A DNA stretch of 64,000 nucleotides from Leeia oryzae DSM 17879 (GTDB lineage Bacteria; Pseudomonadota; Gammaproteobacteria; Burkholderiales; Leeiaceae): positions 124,001-188,000 of the forward strand of contig NZ_AQXU01000020.1 in the NCBI RefSeq assembly GCF_000376945.1, read 5' to 3'. Both the position numbers and the translations under genes were made by a program. The notes under the pieces are model-generated. The model was not told the DNA's origin. It did no database searches and saw only the letters and a list, made by a program, of their open reading frames with translations. Below, one piece after another: positions 58,114 through 64,000 of this stretch. Positions within the stretch are counted from its first letter, which is position 1, and every line of letters begins with the position of its first letter.

Positions 58114-58890
58114 ATGGATTATATTCAGGCAATTTCAGGTTTTGTGGTGGGCATCATCGTCGGTATCACCGGCGTAGGTGGTGGCTCGCTCATGACACCT
58201 ATTTTACTGATGCTGGGTGTACCCACCGCAAAAGCTGTTGGTACTGACTTGTTGTATGCAGCCATTACCAAGGCTGCCGGGGTTGCTGTCCATCAAAAGC
58301 AAAAGAACATTCACTGGGCCATGACTGGCTGGCTGGCGTTGGGCAGTATTCCTGCCACGCTGCTGACGCTCTATGCCTTGCACAGCTGGCAACTGCCGGC
58401 AAAAACCATCGACTCGGTCATCAAGCACGCGCTGGGTTTTGCGCTGGTCCTGACATCTGTCGCCATTCTGGCCAAGCCCTGGATTCTGAAAAAACTGCGT
58501 CACAATACAGCTGTTCACTATGAAGTCATGACTAGCCGCCAAAAAGGGGCGACGGTACTGACCGGGCTACTGCTAGGCGTGCTCGTCACACTGAGTTCTG
58601 TCGGTGCAGGCGCTGTGGGTACGGTCTTGCTGTTTATTCTTTTCCCTGCCTTGCCAACCGTCAAGCTGGTAGGCACCGAAATTGCACACGCAGTTCCGCT
58701 GACCCTGATTGCAGGCCTGGGGCATGCTGGACTTGGCAACCTGAACTGGCCATTGCTGTTTACCTTGCTGAGCGGGTCCATCCCTGGGATTTTGATTGGT
58801 AGTCGTCTCTCGGGCAAAATGCCTGATCACATTATTCGCCCATTTCTGGCGGTCATTCTGGGCATCGTTGGTTACCGCTTTATCATGTAA
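58114..58890 (+). CDS. TSUP (TauE/SafE) family permease
   Basis: 258 residues with seven or eight membrane helices and the family motif VGIITGVGGGS-like IVGITGVGGGSLMTPILLMLGV near the start. TSUP permeases carry sulfite, sulfonates, thiosulfate or other small organic anions. ATG 58114 puts the start at the first helix as in homologues; a codon nine residues upstream (58087) is open. It precedes APS reductase by 44 bases, which suggests a sulfur anion substrate. Confidence 0.85.
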   Translation: MDYIQAISGFVVGIIVGITGVGGGSLMTPILLMLGVPTAKAVGTDLLYAAITKAAGVAVHQKQKNIHWAMTGWLALGSIPATLLTLYALHSWQLPAKTIDSVIKHALGFALVLTSVAILAKPWILKKLRHNTAVHYEVMTSRQKGATVLTGLLLGVLVTLSSVGAGAVGTVLLFILFPALPTVKLVGTEIAHAVPLTLIAGLGHAGLGNLNWPLLFTLLSGSIPGILIGSRLSGKMPDHIIRPFLAVILGIVGYRFIM

Positions 58891-58934
58891 GCGGATGCCA
58901 CCAGCGATTCACTCACCGTCACAGGAGCCAACAC

Positions 58935-59621
58935 ATGAATTTCGAACAAAAACTGTCAGAAACCATCGACTTGCTGAAAAAAATCGCAGCAGAGTACCAA
59001 CCTGCCGTTTTCGCCAATAGTTTTGGCGCAGAAGACATGGTGATAACCGATTTGATCGCCAAGCATGGCCTGAACATCAAGAGCTTCAGCCTGGATACCG
59101 GGCGCTTGCCGGCAGAAACCTATGACCTGATGCAGAAAGTGGAAGAAACCTATACCACGCATCCTGTGCAGGTGTTTTTCCCGAATACCGCCGCGACGGA
59201 AGCCTGGGTAAAAGAGAACGGCATCAACGGTTTTTACAACAGCGTGGAACAGCGCAAAGCCTGTTGTGGCATTCGCAAGATGGAACCGCTGCGCCGTGCC
59301 CTGACCGGCCAGAAAGCCTGGATTACCGGCCTGCGCCGCGAACAGTCGCCTACCCGTAAAGACCTTGGTTATCAGGAGTTTGACAAGGACAACGGGCTGG
59401 AGAAATTCAATCCGCTGATTGAATGGACCGAGAAAGAAGTCTGGGCTTATATCAAGGAAAACAATGTTCCTTATAATGCCCTGCATGACAAATTCTATCC
59501 GTCCATTGGCTGCGCACCTTGCACCCGGTCAATTGCCATGGGCGAAGACATCCGCGCCGGTCGCTGGTGGTGGGAAAACCCTGAAAACAAAGAGTGCGGA
59601 CTGCACGTCAAGAAAATCTGA
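58935..59621 (+). CDS. cysH: Assimilatory adenylylsulfate (APS) reductase
   Basis: 228 residues. KACCGIRKMEPL and GCAPCTR supply the two cysteine pairs of the 4Fe-4S cluster, which marks the APS (rather than PAPS) branch. ITGLRREQSPTRKDLGYQEFD is the binding segment, and the C-terminal ECGLH holds the catalytic cysteine. It reduces APS to sulfite with thioredoxin; trxA is in this window. It probably shares a transcript with the TSUP permease. Confidence 0.93.
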   Translation: MNFEQKLSETIDLLKKIAAEYQPAVFANSFGAEDMVITDLIAKHGLNIKSFSLDTGRLPAETYDLMQKVEETYTTHPVQVFFPNTAATEAWVKENGINGFYNSVEQRKACCGIRKMEPLRRALTGQKAWITGLRREQSPTRKDLGYQEFDKDNGLEKFNPLIEWTEKEVWAYIKENNVPYNALHDKFYPSIGCAPCTRSIAMGEDIRAGRWWWENPENKECGLHVKKI

Positions 59622-59713
59622 TTTTTGCGTGGCCAGCCTAGGCTGGCAGCTCACAACCCTTTGATTTTTATTGCAAAGCCGCTCATGCAAACTATCTGGC
59701 TGAGCTAGGTAGT

Positions 59714-59742
59714 TTGTATGATTGTATTGCAACACCTATAGT
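59714..59742 (+). promoter_or_regulatory. Probable promoter of the sensor kinase operon
   Basis: TTGTAT (59714-59719), 17 bases, TATAGT (59737-59742), about 47 bases before the kinase start. A perfect palindrome GCCAGCCTAGGCTGGC lies upstream at 59632-59647, after cysH. Confidence 0.5.
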
Positions 59743-59788
59743 GGTATTGTCCCGCCCAAGCTGGATTTTCCATTCATAAGGTCGCCGC

Positions 59789-61783
59789 ATGATCAAAACC
59801 ACCCGCCTGCGCCTCTACTTTCTCGCTTTGGCGGCATGGTTGCTTCTTGGCATGACAGCTGGCGGGCTGATGCTGACCGCCCAATACCTGCAGATTTCCG
59901 ATCGCTTTGATCAGGACTCGCGCATGCTCACCCGGCTGGTGACACAGCGCCTGGAACAACACGACGCCATTCTGGCCGCCATTGCAGCCATGCAGAATAT
60001 GGCCCCCACCCCCTCCTCCTTTGAACTCACCCGTTTTGCCGAACAAATTCGTGTGCGCTACCCGCATGTGGAAGGGATTGGCAGCTGGCAGCGCCTGAAC
60101 CTCAAGCGGCCTGTACAAACCGTGTGGCGGACAGGTGCGCCGCCCATTGACTGGCCGGTACCCAGAGACATGCTGGAAGCCGCTTTGGGCGGACACGCCA
60201 TTGGCGAGCTGGTCGTTGTTGCGGCACCAGAAGAACGATTTACCCTGGTTACGCAAGAAAAGACGTACGACGACTCTTCGGTGATTACGGCATTGCTGGT
60301 GGACCCGGAGAAGATGATTCGCGGCGATGAATTGCCGTCCCGACTGCTCGGGTTCCGTTTACTGTCTACCGATGGCAAACATGCGCTGCTGCAACACGAG
60401 CCGGGTGCAAGCCCTTCTCCCGTGATTAGCTGGCTGACTCCGCCGCGGGTGAGCTTTCTGCTCAACATTACCAGCCAGCCTTTCCTGCTGGAAGTCTGGC
60501 GGCCGATTCATTTCCGGGAAATGATGCTGGACCGTATCGCGGTTGTCATTATCCTGCTGGGCATTTTCATTTTTATTCTCGCGCGCATGCAAGAGCAGCG
60601 CCACGATGCACGCATCATGGCAAAACGCCACACCAGCCAACTGGCCAGAGAGCGGATGCGCGCCTCGGCAACGGTGGAAGCCACCGCAGACGCCCTGGTC
60701 ACGTTTGACCGCCATGGCCGGATCACCCTGGCCAATCCGGCAGCCCGGACGCTGGGTCAGCTATCCGAGCAGATCATTGGCCGGAATATCCGCCAGGTAC
60801 TGCACTTTTCGGTTGACGGTGTGCAAGGGGTGCCATTCCATCCGGTAGATGCACTCAAACAGAACCCGACAGCACAGGAGCTGCCGGATGACATGCTACT
60901 GACTCTGCCAGATGGCGACCAGAGCATGATCGAAGGCGTACTCTCCCCCCTGGTTGACGATGCCGGGCGGATGAATGGCGGCGTACTTGCGTTCCGCGAT
61001 ATCGGCTCATTCAAGCGTCGGACACTGGAAGCCCTGCAAGGGGCTGAACGCCAGTTGCGGGAAAATGAGGCGCTGCTGGCACGAGTCACCCAGGAAAGCT
61101 CGCTGGCCGAAATGGCGTCCGGCATTGCCCACGAACTGAACCAGCCACTGACGGCCATTCTCAGCCGGACACAAGCAGCATTGCATTTGCTGCGCGAAGC
61201 ACCGGAAGAAAAAGAAAGCCTTGGCGTAACGCTGGAGGCCACGGTCAAACACGCCAAGCGCGCTGGCGATATCGTCAAGCGGCTGAAAAGCCTGGCCATG
61301 CGCCAGTGTTTTGACGAAGAGCCGTTTGACCTGAACCAGGCTTGCCGGCATGCCCTGGCGCTCATGAATGAAGACCTGGAAATGTCAGGGATCGAGATTG
61401 TGGAAGACCTGATGGCCTCGCGCGCCATCATTTGTGGTGATGCCATCCAGGTGGAGCAGGTAGTCTTGAATATTGTCCGTAATGCCATGGAAGCTTTGCA
61501 GCGGGCCAACACGCCGTCACCGGTCATTCGACTGACCAGCGTGCAGGAGGGTGATTTCATCAAACTGACCATCAAAGACAACGGCAAAGGCATTTCGGAC
61601 GAACATTTGCCCAAACTCTTTGACCCATTTTTTACCACACGCAAAGATGGTATGGGCTTAGGCCTTGCGATCTGTCAGAATATCATCAGTGCCCATGGTG
61701 GCAATTTAACGGCAGCCAACAACCCGGATGGTGGCGCTTGCTTTACAATAACATTACCGGGATCTGAGGAACACAACACGTGA
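59789..61783 (+). CDS. Membrane sensor histidine kinase (FixL/DctB-like output)
   Basis: 664 residues. First membrane helix about residues 8-30, a periplasmic sensor region to about 245, second helix about 250-268, then a PAS domain (about 290-410). The kinase core has the H-box GIAHELNQPLTAI with histidine 448, the N-box IVRNAMEAL and the G-boxes DNGKGIS and DGMGLGLAI. The AHELNQPL box places it in the NtrB/FixL/DctB-like group. Stimulus unknown; the periplasmic region resembles CHASE-type sensors only loosely. Stop and start overlap the regulator gene. Confidence 0.9.
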   Translation: MIKTTRLRLYFLALAAWLLLGMTAGGLMLTAQYLQISDRFDQDSRMLTRLVTQRLEQHDAILAAIAAMQNMAPTPSSFELTRFAEQIRVRYPHVEGIGSWQRLNLKRPVQTVWRTGAPPIDWPVPRDMLEAALGGHAIGELVVVAAPEERFTLVTQEKTYDDSSVITALLVDPEKMIRGDELPSRLLGFRLLSTDGKHALLQHEPGASPSPVISWLTPPRVSFLLNITSQPFLLEVWRPIHFREMMLDRIAVVIILLGIFIFILARMQEQRHDARIMAKRHTSQLARERMRASATVEATADALVTFDRHGRITLANPAARTLGQLSEQIIGRNIRQVLHFSVDGVQGVPFHPVDALKQNPTAQELPDDMLLTLPDGDQSMIEGVLSPLVDDAGRMNGGVLAFRDIGSFKRRTLEALQGAERQLRENEALLARVTQESSLAEMASGIAHELNQPLTAILSRTQAALHLLREAPEEKESLGVTLEATVKHAKRAGDIVKRLKSLAMRQCFDEEPFDLNQACRHALALMNEDLEMSGIEIVEDLMASRAIICGDAIQVEQVVLNIVRNAMEALQRANTPSPVIRLTSVQEGDFIKLTIKDNGKGISDEHLPKLFDPFFTTRKDGMGLGLAICQNIISAHGGNLTAANNPDGGACFTITLPGSEEHNT

Positions 61784-62406
61784 TGGACTTACAATCTCCG
61801 CTTATTTATCTGGTCGATGACGATGATGATGTACGTGAAGCCCTGGCGCTGCTATTGCGCACCATGGGCATGCGCGTAGAAACCTTTTCAGACCCGCAGA
61901 CCTTTCTGGCCCAGTTTGACCGCATGGCCATCGGTTGCCTGATTGTGGATATCCGCATGCCAGGCATGACGGGGCTCCAGCTGCAACAACGCATGATTGA
62001 TGAACAATGCACACTGCCGGTGATTGTCATTACCGGTCATGGTGATTTGAACCTGTGCCGTCGTGCCTTCAAAGCCGGTGCGGTCGAATTCCTGGTAAAG
62101 CCGGTCGATGAAGAAGCACTGCTGGAGGCGGTTCAGAAAGCCGTGTCGCAGCACATTCACGAACAGCAGCAGCAAAGCCTGACCCGCGAAGCGCAAATGC
62201 GCCTAGGCAAGCTCACGGATCGTGAACGCGAAATCCTTACCCATATTGCAGAAGGCCTGTCCAACAAGCACATCGCCCGCGTACTGGATTTATCCCCTCG
62301 TACCGTCGAAACGCATCGGGCCAATATTTTTGCCAAGCTGGAAACGCCATCTCTGGCAGAGCTGGTGCGCCTGTATCTGACAGGGTCAGATACCAAAGCC
62401 GGTTAG
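61783..62406 (+). CDS. FixJ-family response regulator
   Basis: 207 residues. Receiver domain with acidic DDDDD near residue 12, phospho-acceptor aspartate 56 (LIVDIRMPGMTG), threonine in ITGHGD, lysine in FLVKPVDE. Then a LuxR-type HTH (LTDREREILTHIAEGLSNKHIARVLDLSPRTVETHRANIFAKL). Pairs with the kinase in front, like FixLJ or TtrSR. The start ATG 61783 shares one base with the kinase stop; GTG 61780 is also possible. Confidence 0.93.
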   Translation: MDLQSPLIYLVDDDDDVREALALLLRTMGMRVETFSDPQTFLAQFDRMAIGCLIVDIRMPGMTGLQLQQRMIDEQCTLPVIVITGHGDLNLCRRAFKAGAVEFLVKPVDEEALLEAVQKAVSQHIHEQQQQSLTREAQMRLGKLTDREREILTHIAEGLSNKHIARVLDLSPRTVETHRANIFAKLETPSLAELVRLYLTGSDTKAG

Positions 62407-62575
62407 TACCGGTTTATGACGTCACCGTATTCGTACGTAGTGAAACACGTAAGGATGCGAATAGAAACAGAAAGTGCTGCAAGATAGGATGGTGGCATCC
62501 TCAGCTGAGTCAAATCAGCTGCTCGAATCAGAGATCATACCCTCCGATAAGGATACCTTTGTCTGTGGCACGTGA

Positions 62576-62608
62576 ATGCACTGCTCCCCATGGCAGTGCA
62601 TTTTTTTT
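62576..62608 (+). terminator. Terminator about 170 bases after the FixJ-like gene
   Basis: ATGCACTGC and GCAGTGCAT with an eight-base loop, followed by seven or more T. It is the first good terminator for the kinase-regulator transcript or for an RNA from the 3' region. Confidence 0.88.
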
Positions 62609-62686
62609 GGCGACTGCAAGCGCGCATGCCTGAATCGCCGAGGATGAAATTTTCCGGACATCAGACATGCACAGTCAAGTAGCCGA

Positions 62687-63772
62687 TCAGTTTGGCTGCA
62701 CCGCTGTTGTCGCATCAACGGCCAGAAATAGCGGCGCACCTTCTGCATTACGGTCCGGCAAAATCTGCTCTGCCACCGTGACATCCGTCACCTGACATTC
62801 TTCAAAGAAAATCTGCATCATGTGCAGCACCGACTCGATCTGGTCCAGATCATCCAGCGGCCAGACAAAGCGCTCGGCCACATCAGGCTGCAAACGTGAC
62901 CCGATGGTGACGCGAATCTCTGCATTGTCGTGAATGGACACTACCGCAGCCGGATCACCCACCCCTTCTCGTGCCCGACGAATGATCGCACTAGCAAACA
63001 ACTGGAAAGCTACTTCCAGACAGGTGAAACGGGCATCACGCTGACCAGCCACCACGCCTGTCAGCGCACGAGGCATCACAAACAGGGTCAGGCCTTCGGT
63101 TTGCCATTGCTGCTGCAGCAGTTGGCTCAATGCCATGCCCCACTTGCCGACTGGCGCACCGACCATGGCACGCTGACGGCTGGCATCCTCTACCACAATC
63201 CCCACAATAAACCGCAACTGCACACGCTCACGACTATCCACAGCCACCGGTGATGCAGGCAGTTCAAACGGGAAGCCCTGCGTCGCCAAAGTGGTTGCCA
63301 AGGCAGCCTGATACCATTTAGACATCGGGATGGCAGACAGCCCGGCCAGATCCACCAGCTCGCCCGACATCCAGACATGGTTACTGGAATCCATCACGCC
63401 ATGTTCGACCAGCAAGGCACGCATTTCCAGCGGATTAGGAATCAGGGCAGGAATGGTATGGGGTTGTCTTGCGCCCGCCACAATCACCAGCGGAATGGCA
63501 AACAAGCGCACCAGCTTGCCGTCCTCACGCTCGCGGCTGTTTGTACCGTCAGCCAGGCCTGCCACCGCTTTCCAGACATCCCGACGGGTAGCGACAGGTA
63601 ATGCAGTCAGAAGCTGTTGCAGCTGCTCGTCGTGCCCTGCAAACAGCATGTCTTCAATGGCATCTGCGGGTACGGTTTGTGCTGCCGGGTTGGCAAGCCA
63701 GGACTGCAAACTGGCAGGAAGTGCGTCAACGTTGGTCAGTGGCTGGCTAGTACGAGGATCTGGGAGGTACAT
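62687..63772 (-). CDS. DUF2863-like protein, second copy
   Basis: 361 residues, soluble. The protein begins MYLPDPRTSQPLTNV with AGGA six bases before ATG 63772. The middle has FAIPLVIVAGARQPHTIPALIPNPLEMRALLVEHGV and GELVDLAGL, and later a RARE-like LTLFVMPRALTGVVAGQRD. The order of blocks is like that of the gene at 14643-15791, with low identity. I infer a distant paralogue of the DUF2863 type; function unknown. Confidence 0.4.
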   Translation of the reverse strand: MYLPDPRTSQPLTNVDALPASLQSWLANPAAQTVPADAIEDMLFAGHDEQLQQLLTALPVATRRDVWKAVAGLADGTNSREREDGKLVRLFAIPLVIVAGARQPHTIPALIPNPLEMRALLVEHGVMDSSNHVWMSGELVDLAGLSAIPMSKWYQAALATTLATQGFPFELPASPVAVDSRERVQLRFIVGIVVEDASRQRAMVGAPVGKWGMALSQLLQQQWQTEGLTLFVMPRALTGVVAGQRDARFTCLEVAFQLFASAIIRRAREGVGDPAAVVSIHDNAEIRVTIGSRLQPDVAERFVWPLDDLDQIESVLHMMQIFFEECQVTDVTVAEQILPDRNAEGAPLFLAVDATTAVQPN

Positions 63773-63978
63773 GGAAGTCCTGATTACATCTGATTGATAT
63801 AGAAGCCGAATTATACCAAGCATCAGCTCATCACCCGATGGTTTTTTGCCATCGTCAGACGACTGCCAGGTGACTTTTTATAAAATGCTTGATGCTGGCA
63901 AATTTCTGACACAAATTATTTGTATATTGTATACATATTGCTAGAATATAAAACATGACCCGCCGGGAGATACAGGCG

Positions 63979-64000
63979 ATGACATCCAAGACCAAGCCAG
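63979..64000 (+). CDS. Start of an unidentified gene (truncated by window end)
   Basis: ATG 63979 follows GGGAG by nine bases and begins MTSKTKP; an ATG at 63955 is also in frame. Upstream are AT-rich boxes and TTGTATACA (63927-63935), a possible operator. Too short to identify. Confidence 0.4.

Noticed and set aside
63927-63935. TTGTATACA near the right edge as the same operator as that of the fds operon
   Set aside because: The shared core is short and AT-rich, the arms differ, and the gene it precedes is cut off; noted only as speculation.
1-64000. CRISPR arrays, insertion sequences, prophage or rRNA genes
   Set aside because: I saw no regularly spaced repeats, transposase or integrase genes, or rRNA-like sequence in this window.

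Overview
The window is a dense stretch of chromosome from a betaproteobacterium, probably of the order Neisseriales. This rests on gene content: EarP beside an elongation factor P with arginine at position 32, the rpsF-priB-rpsR-rplI order, a PhaR/phasin/PhaA/PhaC cluster, the soluble NAD-linked formate dehydrogenase fdsGBA-fdhD-fdsD, and DUF3579 and DUF2863 family proteins. By eye the base composition is moderate (a little over half G+C). I see no complete insertion sequence, prophage, CRISPR array or rRNA operon; one tRNA gene, tRNA-Ser(GGA), is present.

Layout. 1-2.4 kb: the end of a probable LuxR-type response regulator, an Hpt-like protein, a SprT-like metalloprotease, a DUF4124-type secreted protein and a 490-base gene-poor stretch with a decayed reading frame at the 3' side of tRNA-Ser. 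2.6-8.6 kb: formate dehydrogenase operon read leftward from a promoter that carries a perfect palindrome. 8.8-12 kb: betBA, choline to glycine betaine. 12.2-16 kb: an EEP-family hydrolase, an H-NS-like protein, a SIMPL protein and a DUF2863 protein. 16-19.5 kb: ribosomal protein operon with priB, a receiver-GGDEF protein and rlmB. 19.7-25.3 kb: SPOR protein, tilS, accA, fliW, earP, efp. 25.5-30 kb: beta-alanine/omega-amino acid and malonate-semialdehyde catabolism (aptA, mmsA) with a divergent MocR-type regulator and its probable operators. 30-38 kb: GST, DUF3579, RidA, typA, a branched-chain amino acid binding protein, DUF1993, ppa and rimO. 38.3-42.7 kb: the polyhydroxyalkanoate cluster. 43-49.6 kb: pgeF, rluD, bamD, an unusual ATPase, fdxA, trxA, rho, rpmE. 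49.7-51.4 kb: a GT-C-like membrane protein with a run of nine G in its coding sequence. 51.5-56.6 kb: an RND efflux pump with a TetR regulator that has two tandem DNA-binding domains. 56.7-62.4 kb: PAS-GGDEF protein, TSUP transporter, APS reductase and a FixL/FixJ-like pair. 62.7-64 kb: a second protein resembling DUF2863 and the first codons of another gene.

How it works together. The cell appears to be a respiratory heterotroph that can take electrons from formate, store carbon as PHA, make the osmoprotectant betaine, degrade beta-alanine-type amines, and assimilate sulfate through APS reductase. Most of the window is ordinary housekeeping. The items most worth a second look are the poly-G tract and the altered signature residues in the GT-C-like protein, the tandem TetR domains, the symmetrical PhaR-type operators around an excellent phasin promoter, the palindrome in the formate dehydrogenase promoter, the ATPase with an unassigned N-terminal domain that overlaps the ferredoxin gene, and the overlapping start codons of rluD and bamD. 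I found no clear multi-gene system that I would call wholly new.
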